A DNA stretch of 64,000 bases from Setaria digitata (lineage: Eukaryota; Nematoda; Chromadorea; Rhabditida; Setariidae). The notes below the pieces were generated by a model. That model was not told where the DNA came from and ran no database searches. It saw only the letters and a program-made list of their open reading frames with translations. The position numbers were made by a program, and so were the translations under genes. The stretch is taken from contig RCAB01000169.1 of assembly GCA_003640385.1 (NCBI GenBank), positions 56,861 through 120,860 on the forward strand, given 5' to 3'. Below are positions 40,132-51,193 of the stretch, one piece after another (positions within the stretch are counted from its first letter, which is position 1; the number at the start of each line of letters is the position of its first letter).

Positions 40132-43100
40132 ATGATAACAGCAGCAGCAGCACCAACATCAGCAATGCCAGCAGCTGTCGATGCTGCCCCAAATTTGGTT
40201 ATTGCCGAAGAACGAAGAAGCGGCACGGTGAAATCAGATCAGCCGGAACCGGAATCGGGACGGAAGAGCGACCAATTCATGTTTGTTGATGAAAATGATA
40301 AGAATGAGCTACAACTGAGCAACCAGCCAACAATACGGGATTGGACTGATGTAGTTCAGAAATCTAAAACAGTTATTGATAACAGTGGGTTAGTATATTG
40401 GATTATTTTACTAATTACAATTCAAAGACTCATTCCTTTGAGCCAACTCCACATATTAACCATTAGATTAGTTTTTTCCTGAGCTCGTCATACTTTGCAT
40501 TTAATAAGTTTAAAATCCTTCACTAAATTTATTTACATAACCTAGTACAACTTTTGGTGATAATAACTGTAAGATAATTATTATTTAGTCACTTTCATTA
40601 TCTCGTTACTCCTTGACAATTTAGCAACGCATACGGCAACCAACACAGCCTCACTGATAATATCTAATATCTGAATTGCTTAAATTATCTTGTTACTGAG
40701 GGTTGGTTCAGGCTGTCACAATTTCGTTGACTATATTAGCTTGGCTTAAAACTTCTGAACGAATTTCCATCAGCATTTGTTCAATAAACATAGCTAAATA
40801 ATGGAAAAATTATCCATTATTCTTAAAAAAATCTTTAAATTCTAAATGAAATTTAATCTAGACAGACGAATTATACTTATTTCATATTTTGCACATATAT
40901 TTTAAGTCCATTTTTTTTCCACCTATTCCTAAACCACTACTGATCAAAGTGGAACTATACCTCGGTTAGAAATTAATGGGTATTTAAGTGGTCGTTTTTT
41001 TTTTTTTTTTNTTTTTTTATTAATGAAATTTCTAGTGCTCCTCAATACTGTTTTATTCTCAGCAACACTCATTCCCGGAAGAGCACGACTGTTCTACTGT
41101 TTGTTAGTAATTCGGAACTAATTGGAACGGATATCGCAAAAACGAAACGGTTGTCATTTTTCCAGATATAACAAAACGGATGATGAAAGTTCGAACAAAT
41201 CTGTAAAATTGACATCATCGGAAACACCAACATTTGATTTTACAAAGATAGAAACTTTATTTTTAAATTCGACGACAACTTCCAGTACTGATAAGCGTGA
41301 AAGCGAGAAGCCAGATATAAAAGATAATACCGATGTTAAAATACAACAGGAAGAGGTTTGGCTTTTGTTTTTAACTTTGATTTCCTCTATGTGATCAGTA
41401 ATTACCAAAATGGAATCACTTCTTGAAATTTGAGCTAGTTGACTTCAGTATGAAATTTTGCAGTTCCGATGAATATGTTGCTTTTTTGACATCTGACAAT
41501 TTTTTTTTTTTTTAATTTAAAGAGCACTGACATAATGATTTGATTCTCCAGCTTAACCAGTTTCATATATTTTGTTAAATTTGAATCTCTATTATCCTCA
41601 CCCAGTAATTCTCTCCTGTTTATAATTTTTTAAGTGTATTATATTATTTTGTAAACAATCATATCATTTCTTATTATTACAGTTTATTCGGCAATTTAAA
41701 GCTTACCCGTCATTTTGTTCCTTTTTAGGTCTACTTTCTAATCTTTTTTCTATAAATCATTATTCAGCAGTTAATATTATTACAAAAATTATTTCTAAGA
41801 GGATGAAACGATCAATGATAAAGTTGAGATTGTGGCAACACTTATCTGCTGTTGTTGATCTGAAAGTACCATAATAGTTAGTTTTAGGAATGTTCTCCAA
41901 CTTTCATCTTTTTTCAAATAGAATTATATTTTTATTTTTTTGCGTCTCATAGTATCACTTGATAATTGCAGTTTTCATTCGGTTAGGTGCCAAGATGGTG
42001 TTGATAATGCAGAATGTTATCAGCAAAGACATCGATATCCTTGTACATAAGCATAAAATTTATCAGTTAATTTGCTAAAATGATGATTCATAGGAGCCTA
42101 GTGACTTGAAAAAGGATGGAACTGATTTACTCCCAATTGATGATTTAAGAAATTTCCTCATTTCATGATTTAGGTCATCATAATGCAAATTCCTCTCATT
42201 CACAAATTTCGATATCGTTTTTGTAGAATGAAAAATACTCTGTTTGAAGCACGTGATTAAAAAAGGACGAAAAGTAGAGATAGTAGGAAAGGAAAACATG
42301 TGAGGTAGGATGAGGTGAAATGAAGTGAGATGAAGGTGATATGGGGAGCAATGATGATGATGATGATGATGATGATATGGCGGAGTGATAGCGATAATGA
42401 TTGTGATGATGATAGTGATGATGATGGTGAATGTGATAGTGTGATAGTATACGCTGGCAATGATGGTATTGTTGATTTTCGACGGGCTAAAAATGAGTGT
42501 AATCTTTGATCCATGAATGAAAACACCGCGGTGAAACTTTCTTTGGTTGTTTGTATTTCTCTGATTTTGGTACGTTGCATATCGATCACTCCAAATAGAA
42601 GGATTTTTATAAGCATCTAAAATGAGTAATGTTAAAACTTCTTAGTTGGCTTCACATGGAAGGAATGTCGCATTTTCTTTTTTTCGTCCTTTCACATTTT
42701 TCCATCATTTCTTTTTCTTTCAATTAAAAAGAAATTTGTCATTGTATTTTGTAATATTTTTTCTTCTTTTCTCTTTTATTTACAACTTTTTGAAATAATA
42801 GCTTTAAATATTCCAGAAGCAGAAATTATATGCCGAAGGATTAACTTTAATTTGGGATGTAAGAATTTTTGTAAAAAACTTTCCCCATAAATGGAAATGA
42901 AAAAAGTTCATCGTACCCTATCTTAATGTCATCAAAATCAGTCAAGAATGAGAAATGGCACTTCTTAGAAGCTCCATTTTACTGGCGTTTACATGGCGTA
43001 TGAACGGACTTGATAGATTTGCATTAGAATTTGTTTGTTCAATTTTCAGATTTTTCAAAATAAAATTTTCGCAAATCGAAGTTCATTTAACTTGCTTTAT

Positions 43101-46100
43101 TGATTTATCCGAAATCACTCAGTTCGTGTCTGAAAATCAAATTTTTTCCTCTTTTTTTTTTCTTTCTCAAGTGATAATCTGTTCTGAACTATTATCCTTG
43201 GAAGGTCTCATTACAAAAGCCGTTGTCACTCCACTTTATCATTAATTATCATTATCAGCAGGGAGGCCATGTATGTTATATTATCCACGGAACAGACGAA
43301 TTAGTTTCTACTTGCTTCAACGGTAAAAATTAGTCTAATTCTCTCCCTCTATAGATCTGTTTTGAAAGTATTGCTAGTTTGTGTGCTTGCTGTGAGAAGA
43401 AATCCTCAAATTTCCATTTTGGTAAACAAAACTGATGGCAAATAACAATTTAGCCAATCTATTAGCTTAGAGAAAGAGAAATGAATAAAGGGAATCGATT
43501 TTGATCGATCGAGCTTGTTTTTATAAAACTCTTGAAGAAGTGTTTTTTTTTTTGTTTGTCTGCATCTCAGTTTATTCATCATAAATTCAAACCAAGTGCT
43601 GGCAGTTTGTTCAGAGAAGTTGAAGTTTTGATTTTCTCATTTAAAAAAGAAGCTTCGAATTTTCAACTCTTCTTGTATTGACTACTGCCTGCAGCACATT
43701 TCACGGAGTTTTCTTCTGAAAAAATATTCAAATATCCAAAGTGCAGTATTAATGACTGAAATGTGAACTCATTTTGAATTCAGTGCTTCAAATCTTAGGG
43801 AATCCAAAAGAATTGTTGCTTTCAATGGAAGTGTCACAGTGCGGTTGGTAAACCCAAAAATTCTGCAATTGGAGAAAACTGACACTGAAGAAGTTTGGAT
43901 ATTTTGAGTGACTAACGTTCCATTAATTATCACATATTCCTAACAGCATTTTCCAGCCTTTTTCTTTATTTTCAGCAACAAACTGAAATTCAAGCCAAAA
44001 TTACTAATTTAATTAATGACTGCTGTGTGTGTAGACTTTCGATCTTCTAAAAGCTTCTGTTTCTATTAGTCGAATTTGATTCATGAATGATACTTATATA
44101 TTTGAAAGATGTATTGGTAGGTATTTTCACCATATATTCTAACTGATAGGTTTTAACTTTAAAAAAATCAATGTTTAATATTATTGATGTAATCTATCTA
44201 TATGAAATGTTAGAAAATACGAACATTTCAAGAAGCAATCACTTTCGTGGAAATAATGTGAAAATATGAGTGTTATTGTGCTTTCATAATCTCCGATTTT
44301 TTTTTTTCTCTTTGCTCTTTTTTTCATATAACTAATCGATCATTTTATTTAGACTTCTAAAATTTTATTTTCTGAAAATTTTCTGAAAAAAAAAAAAAAT
44401 TTGGTATGTTTTGCCGAAAGAAAGCCTTTTTCGCCAACACTCTTCTTTCAATATATCAAGTTTTGGTTGGAATTCCATACTTGCAACAGTATTGCACATA
44501 TTTTCTTTTAAACAAATTTAGATCAATGTGTTGAAAAGTTTGAAAATCGAGGATTTGGTATTTGGAAATATTGTGGTAACTGAAGTAAATAACAAAGCAA
44601 ACAAAGACAATCAGCAGCATCGAAATGTAATTTTCTGATTTATATTTTGAAAATTTTCTCAAGTTTTCTGGAACTTGAACAATTTTTTGAAATCACTTCC
44701 CTAAAATTTCGGTATTTAAAGAAAATATTTTTCACAATTCTTTAATAATCCGAATTCTGAACAATAGCAGCATTAGAAAATATCATAACTGCTGCTGCCA
44801 TCTCTCTTTGACCGTTTCCATTTTTTGTTAAGGTAATCTTGAAAAAAATATTGATATAGAAGTTTTCACAGGTGAAAAATTGAAAGTAATTTAAATGGTT
44901 AATTTATGGCTTAGCAACAAATGTTGTACCTGAGAAGTTATTGATTTTCAATTAATAAAGATGCTTTTTAATGGATAATAATTATTACTGTAGAAAGATG
45001 CATATTCATTGAATAATACGATATGCGGTAGAAAATCATCGCCATCAGTGGACGAAAAGCTAGCGAAATGTTTAAATCGAAATGGTCAAAATAAAAACAA
45101 AGAGAAGAAACCGAAAACTGAAGAAAGAGATATCCCATCCCGTGGTTCCTCGACGGCTTCACCACTACGATCTCTTACGCCATCACTCGATCCGGAGCTT
45201 TTGCGACAGTTTGAAGAAGAAGATCGTCCGAGACGTGTATTACGTTCCTCAACTGCTACAGCAAGCACACCGAAGGCTGCTGTTACCGATGCTACTTTTC
45301 CTAATGTTACCAAGGTCATTAAATCTGGTTTTACTGTGAAAATGGCTGCCAAGAAGTCAGCTACCAGAAAATCGATTCCTGAAAAATCAAGGCGGAAAAA
45401 ATCAGAAAATCCTTCAACTAACTTTGTTGGTGATAAGACATTTCCGCTGGGAACTATTTTCTGTTCTGCGCCACTGAACGAGGGAGAGAAGCGGAAACGA
45501 TCACGTTCCAAAGATGGTAGTAAAGAGAAACAACTACACAACAAAATTTTGAGGGTTTGCTTTCTCCTTACACTTAGTGCACGTGTGCATGTTTGCGTGT
45601 TCACAATCTTCTACACAAATTTTATGAAAAGGTTTCCATCCGAGAAATTTATAAGAAGTGGAATCATTTGAATGGAGAAGTAGTTGTTTTACAAATATAA
45701 AAGTGATATTTTAGACCGACATCGATGAATTACTGGACGATGAGTTGGTGATTGCTCTGGAAGATCTAAGAAGTACTCCAATGCGACCACGTCGGTGGTC
45801 AGCAGCAAGTAGCAGTCGAGCTAGTACTTCCAGTGCATCAAATGGATTTACAGTTATAACTAAAATGGAAAGAAGACGTGGATTATCGAGAGCTCGAAGA
45901 AGCAGTTTCAATTCGAACTGGAAATTAATAGGAGCACCTTATGAAAGTTCTGTCTACATTGATGTAAGCTTGAACATTGTAAAAATTTCTATGGAAAATT
46001 TAAAATTTAAATAAGTATTATAAGTGGCTTTGCATCTATACACCTGTACTTAGGGTGGATTTAAGCCTTCATTACTGGATGGTTTTTCAAATTTTTTTTA

Positions 46101-47404
46101 TTCCACTCTCACATTTATTGCAAATTGTTTGCCAAAAAAAAAGTGGAAATATAATAATTATCGAATTGTTCTTCAGTACTTTTTTCACGAAAAGCAATCA
46201 ACCAAACAGATATGCTATCCTCAAGCTGTACATTCCAAGACCGGTGATCTCCTGAGACTTCGTGATTCCGTACGAGTAAATTCCATTGATGGTGAACCAA
46301 ATTTTGCTTGCATTTGCCGTTTATTTAACGACCCAAAGACGGGTAAAACTTCAAAGTTTTATTACTAAAATTTAATCTGCTTAGTCCAGATGAAACAGAA
46401 AATTTAGCTTAGACATTCGTTAGATATGAATACTTTGAAGGTGGTTTATCGCAGCTATTTCACCTTTTTATTGCTGTATTAACAAATCTTTGGAATTTTT
46501 TTTATTCTTTTAACATATTTTGGGAAAAAAGGATCTAATTTTAGGAGCACCTTTAGCATCAATTCTATGGTACTACACTCCAATGCAAGTGAAAGTCGAT
46601 AATACTTTGATACCACCGATATTCGAACGTGAATTATTTGCTTCAAAACATATGGATATTATACCGCTTGATACAGTAGATGAAATCGTGTGGGTACTAA
46701 CGTATAACGAATATGGCCGGTAAATTTTACGTGAACACGTGAAGATTCGTATTTCTAAAAGAAATATAATTTTCTGTTCCTTTTATTTCTAAGCTTTTCT
46801 TTTTTTTGATCCTTTATAAGTGCACGTGTTCTGGATTGCACTTGAAGCATAAACTTCTCCTGGACTAAATATTTTCGGTAACATTTTTCTTCATATTTCT
46901 GAACGTGTTTTCATTAATGTTGTGTTTGTTGATTCCGCGGTTTAAGTTTTAATTTGGTAGTTTTTCTTTTTTAATTCTAGATTTATGGCTGAAACAAGAA
47001 ATGACGCATATCCGCTAGCACAACGTGTAAGTGAAGAAGATTTACTATGGAAGAAGGGTGAAGATGACTATCCACGGCGAACGTATCTTCCACGTGATGA
47101 TACACCACTTGAAGTGGTATGTTAACGCATGACTAACAAGTATTCAAATTTGACTTTGTTTTTGACAAGCTTCATAACAGTTAATTTTTAGACATAACGA
47201 AATGATGGATTCAAACTTTTGAAGTTTTTCTTTTTCTCGTAGTTGAAGGCTTGTTAACCTCCGTAATTTCAGGTATACTTTTGTCGTCGGATTTATGACT
47301 GTAAGCAGCAAAAAGTTGAAACGAAGAAAACGTCTGAAAAAAACAATCAAATGAAGCGTCTTCGTCGCCAGTCATGGAAATATCGAACAAAACGACATCG
47401 TTGA
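40132..47404 (+). CDS. bahd1: BAHD1/winged-eye-like BAH-domain chromatin protein, nine exons
   Basis: Exons: 40132-40388, 41166-41355, 42817-42858 (probable), 44994-45554, 45715-45963, 46177-46342, 46545-46719, 46981-47116, 47273-47404; all phases agree, giving 635 aa with the microexon. The N-terminal two thirds is Ser/Thr/Lys/Glu-rich and probably disordered, starting MITAAAAPTSAMPAAVD, with basic clusters (KKSATRKSIPEKSRRKKSE, EGEKRKRSRSKDGSKEK) that suit nuclear import or DNA contact. The BAH domain spans about 455-605: GDLLRLRDSVRV, ILWYYTP, the hallmark FERELFASKHMDIIPLDTVD and VLTYNEYGRFMAE, then VVYFCRRIYD. In BAHD1 the BAH domain reads H3K27me3 and the protein promotes heterochromatin silencing (established); the same role here is inferred. 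The protein ends in a very basic tail (KRLRRQSWKYRTKRHR). Shorter than human BAHD1 (about 780 aa). Family assignment is strong; strict orthology is unproven. Confidence 0.9.
40995..41018 (+). repeat. Poly(T) tract with an ambiguous base
   Basis: 16 T, then an N at 41011, then 7 T. The tract lies in the intron between the first two exons of the BAH gene. The N marks an unresolved homopolymer length in the assembly and does not touch coding sequence. Confidence 0.9.
42351..42377 (+). repeat. (ATG)n microsatellite
   Basis: About nine ATG/GAT units in an intron of the BAH gene, embedded in a wider tgatgg/gatagtg-rich stretch to about 42450. The opposite-strand frame (Ile and Ser runs) is a repeat artefact. 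Confidence 0.9.
42817..42858 (+). CDS. Probable 42-base microexon of the BAH-domain gene
   Basis: The acceptor atattccag (ending 42816) and the donor gtaaga (from 42859) flank 14 codons encoding KQKLYAEGLTLIWD. Both neighbours (exon ending 41355, exon starting 44994) are phase 0, so the microexon fits without a frame change inside a 3.6 kb gap. Good splice signals at both ends and a Trp-containing product argue for it. It could still be skipped or spurious, in which case the protein is 621 aa. Confidence 0.55.
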
Positions 47405-48360
47405 ATTGACATTTGTATCTATTACTATAACATTATAAGAGGCTACTTCTGTCATTTGACGTTCTTTTCTTTTTTGTGGAATTCCGTATCTCTATTTCCC
47501 TCTTACTCGCCGTGTTCACATTATTTTAAACTTTATAAAGCTTCTTTCAATTTCTGTTTTGTTTTGTTTGTTTGTTTGTTTTTTTTTTTTTTTTTTTAAT
47601 TAGTTTGTTCGATAAATTTGGTCGTGTATCAAGTTATTTTCTGCAAAGGATAAGCGTATGGTTTAGGATGAATGTTTGTTTCAGAGACTTTATAACTTTT
47701 GAGTCTATCTGAACCACTTTTTTGCTATCGCAACTTCGGAATATAAAAAGAATTTTGATTTGGAAAAACAAGTCATTAAGTGCTATTCTCTTCGATTTAT
47801 TTTAATATCTATTCAAATTTTTCCAGATACCTTATGGGGAATTTTTAAAATTGTTTAGTTAAATTCAAATTACATCATTTCGTTAAATTACGGTGCTGGC
47901 AATGATAGTCTGTACTAAAAAAATGCAAATATTGGAAATATATGAGAAAGTCCAAGAAGCTTTCACAGCTTTCAGATTTTGTGCATTTTTCAAAAGAAAT
48001 TATGAATTTCTTATTACAAGCTAATTATTAATTAGTGGATAAGAAAAGTATTTTTTGTGGACCCAAAGGAGATTAACGAAATCTAGAAAAATTTTAATAG
48101 CATTCATTAGCCAATACGTCTAATTATGCGTGTCTGTTTCTTCTTGCAATCTTTATACGTGTTAATTTCTGTTATAAATTTTATCAGATATATATCATAT
48201 TATCTTTGTTCGGGTTGCATTTATTTTTCTCTTTTCATCTTTTATTCTCTTTCTTTTTTTACAAATCTACACTTTCTCTAATTTCATTCACTTTGCTTTG
48301 CTTGTTTTGTTATGAAAAATTGTTGTCCAGTTTAATTAGTTAATTAAAGTCAGGTCTTTG

Positions 48361-48430
48361 TTATATATACATATTATATATTATATATATATATATGAAT
48401 ATATATATATACATATATAATATATATTCA
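48361..48430 (+). repeat. TA-rich, partly palindromic tract
   Basis: Alternating ta/at words (tatatatata, atatacatatataatata) that could extrude as a hairpin. Simple sequence, no function inferred. Confidence 0.85.
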
Positions 48431-49062
48431 TCTGTATACTTGGCAAATTGGTATTGTTTTCATTTCTGTTTCATATATTTCCATATATTTAATGGCCTAT
48501 TCCTGTTTCATTTTATAGTTAAAACTGAAATGAGCATGATTAGAAAGCAACTTACCGTTCATCGGAAAATCTCATATCCTGATATCCGTCATGATATCCG
48601 AATATGACAGATGTGCTGCACTTATTTTCAAGGGATTGCAGCCACTTCAGCTATTGTTCATTGTTATTTTCTTTTTTGTTTTGGAAAAATCGTTTCTTTT
48701 CCTTTTCTATTTCTTGTGTAAGCTAATTATCAGGAAGCAGTTACTTCTTGTTTGACCGGTTTCCAATAATGTATTTTCATTTCATCTATGTTAGTCTCTA
48801 ATAAATTTACGAAAATTACATAATTCCTTCTCTTTTTATGCCTGCGAAGAGTTTTGCACATTTCGTAATACTTTGAGTATTTGGCTTTCTTTGTGATTAC
48901 AATGATTTAAGATATCTCATAGGGTCGGGTGACCAAAGTTTGTCTGAAGAAGTTAACTTCATCGTTATAAAACTTTAGTTCAAAATTTTAATATGCAATT
49001 TCCTTATTTCTCTAATTCATTCTCTTGCTTTGTTTCCCGTTTTTTGTTTTTTCCCTCTTAAA

Positions 49063-49388
49063 AGTGATAATAAATACTAAAAGTAATAGTAATATAGGAG
49101 TAATAAATAATGTGGTATTAGTGATAATAAGTAATAGTAATAATATTAACAAATAATAAATTGTAAATAATGAATAACAAAGATTAAATAATAAATAAAT
49201 AATCAGTAATTAGTAATAACTAATGGTTAATAATTAGCAACTAATAGTTAATAATTTGATTATTAGATAATTAATAATGGTAAAAAAAAAAACTAAGGTT
49301 GACGGTTTGGTAATTAATGATTTACTAATTAGTAACAATATGGTAATTAATGATAGTGATAATAATAAGTAAATAATAATGATAAAAG
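49063..49388 (+). repeat. TAA/AAT-rich degenerate simple repeat, about 325 bases
   Basis: Long run of taataa, aataat, gtaata and ttaataat words with scattered substitutions; almost no C. It ends just before the GC-richer patch at 49395. It is an old, decayed trinucleotide array. Confidence 0.8.
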
Positions 49389-51010
49389 CATTATTTGGCT
49401 ATCGGCTGCGTATATCTTGTTGGTTGTGTCAAACGTGGATGTAACAGGACTGTTAATCGCGTTGCGTGGCTGTTGCGTAAGAGACTTAACGGTGCTGAAA
49501 TGGCTTCTGAATATGTTACCTGCAACTTGACACATCGGACCGTTGCTTTGCTTGTTCATGTCATCATGCAACAAAAAGGTTCATGAGAAAGGAAGCTGCA
49601 CTGCATTTTCTAGTGAATTCTGTTATCAGAAACGATTTCTGTAGTGATAAAGGAGCGGCGTATTTCGAATCTCTCATCAATCAATAATTCCTATGCTTAA
49701 CAACGGCTAATGAAATCAGTTAGGGAAAGTGCTTCTTGACACTTCTCCATATGATTTACAGTCTTATTTTGTTGAAGTAGGTTGATCGCTAAGACTGGTG
49801 AGGGTGAGAGGTTCAGGCATTTAGCAGTAATAAGAGGAAGAGAGAGAAAATGAGAGAAGGTATTACTAGTAGGATATTTAATAGGAGACATAGTTGCTTT
49901 TCAGTATAGAAAGTAGTCCTATCTTTATTCCTTTCTAACAGTTTTTTCAATTAAATTTTCGTATACCCTCGAAAAACTCCGTCATCTTTGTGCTCTCCAA
50001 ATAGGGAATAATATTTTCCGGTCGAGAGCAGCTTGTCCACTCACTTACTCTCGCTCTCGTTATCTCGGGAATTTTAATGAGACAGAGTCTCCTACATTTT
50101 AAACATGGTAAGGAGGGAATCGACAGGCAGCGAGAGTTTCAGGGGTCAAATTTTTAGCTACCTTATTTCACTTTTATTTCATTTTTATTTCATTTTTTAA
50201 GACTAGGGAAAGGAGTAAATTATATCGGAATCGATATGCATAAGAAGTATATAAGTTTCAAATGGAATTTAATCAAAGTTCAAATTATGATGATCATTCG
50301 TGCTTTATTCAGTCCGAATATCCATCGATAGAATATTATGTATACATAGATTTCTATCTATATCTGTCTAGAATGGGCAGATAACTTTGACTCAACATTC
50401 CAGTTTTAAGGCCAGTGTTGCAAATTGCTGAATTATCATTTGTGTTTTTGTGAGGTTTTATGTAGCAACTTTTTGATCAATAGAAGTTTTCATTTCTGGT
50501 TTTAAAAAGGGGAAAAAACGGAACTTAAATTTAAATGTTATTTTTGTTCAACTTGAAGGAGGACATCCCTTTTTCTTCATAATAAATTAACAATAAACAA
50601 ACGCTGTAAAAAGCAATACATATTGGAATTAAAAACTTAAATTGCTATAAATCTTAGTAAAATATTTTTTATTTTATGCATCTTAGAAAAGGATAAGTTT
50701 ATTACAACATCTTTAGAAATCATTTGTGAATGAATTTTGGAAAAAAGAGATGATAGCAATGGATGGTGTAAATGGTTCAAAAGAATCGAATAACAAGGAA
50801 ATAAAACAAATTTCTGCGTATTGAGTTAAAAGAAGAATAAGACGACTAAATAATATGACACAGATATTGTTTCAAAATCACAAAATTGAAATTATTTTTA
50901 GATCAGTTACTGCTGATATGAAGTTACTTTTTGCGAAATTGATTGCAGTTTATTAAAATATCTTCTAATAAGTTGAAAAGGCATGGTATATTCATTAACT
51001 TGTAAATCAA

Positions 51011-51193
51011 ATGATTATTATATCATTGTTCTTAATTATCGGTTCCGTTGGTTTTCGCTCACTGTCGTTATATGTAGAAAAAGTTCTTTTGGCTGGTAAA
51101 TGTGTTTTTTACAATCAGTTTACATTCAGAATGTGTTTATATCCGGATACGCAATTACTTCATGATTCGGAAGTCCTAAGCATTGTAAATTAA
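51011..51193 (+). CDS. Candidate small secreted protein or first exon, unknown family
   Basis: ATG-led 60-codon frame with a convincing signal-peptide-like start (MIIISLFLIIGSVGFRSLS), then a segment with two Cys 13 residues apart (GKCVFYNQFTFRMC) followed by LYPDTQLLHDSE. The G-x-C...LYxDT spacing faintly recalls nematode transthyretin-like proteins, which are short and secreted, but this is too weak to assign. A phase-0 donor (gtaaat at 51184) near the end could replace the in-frame TAA. Acceptor-like AGs with short open frames follow at 51316, 51472 and 51556, so further exons are possible. Chance cannot be excluded. Confidence 0.3.
   Translation: MIIISLFLIIGSVGFRSLSLYVEKVLLAGKCVFYNQFTFRMCLYPDTQLLHDSEVLSIVN

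Larger units (their letters stand above)
47405..51010. other. 3' flank of the BAH gene, AT-rich, no gene seen
   Basis: Contains a T run near 47580-47598, a TA-rich tract and a TAA-rich tract (listed separately). At 49395-49590 there is a GC-richer patch open on both strands: one frame starts at TTG, the other reads MLHDDMNKQ on the - strand. Neither is supported. Confidence 0.5.

Noticed and set aside
42301..42320. let-7-like word tgaggtagga
   Set aside because: Only the first nine bases resemble let-7. No hairpin partner is present and the segment belongs to a GAT/GA-rich repeat.
42257..42616. Minus-strand 119-codon frame
   Set aside because: It runs through the ATG microsatellite (Ile and Ser/Leu runs) inside an intron of the BAH gene.
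45086..45604. 172-codon - strand frame
   Set aside because: It is the antisense shadow of the large Lys/Ser-rich exon of the BAH gene (44994-45554).
40132..47404. Operon between the SK and BAH genes
   Set aside because: They share a strand, but about 28.8 kb separates them; nematode operon genes are normally within a few hundred to a few thousand bases.
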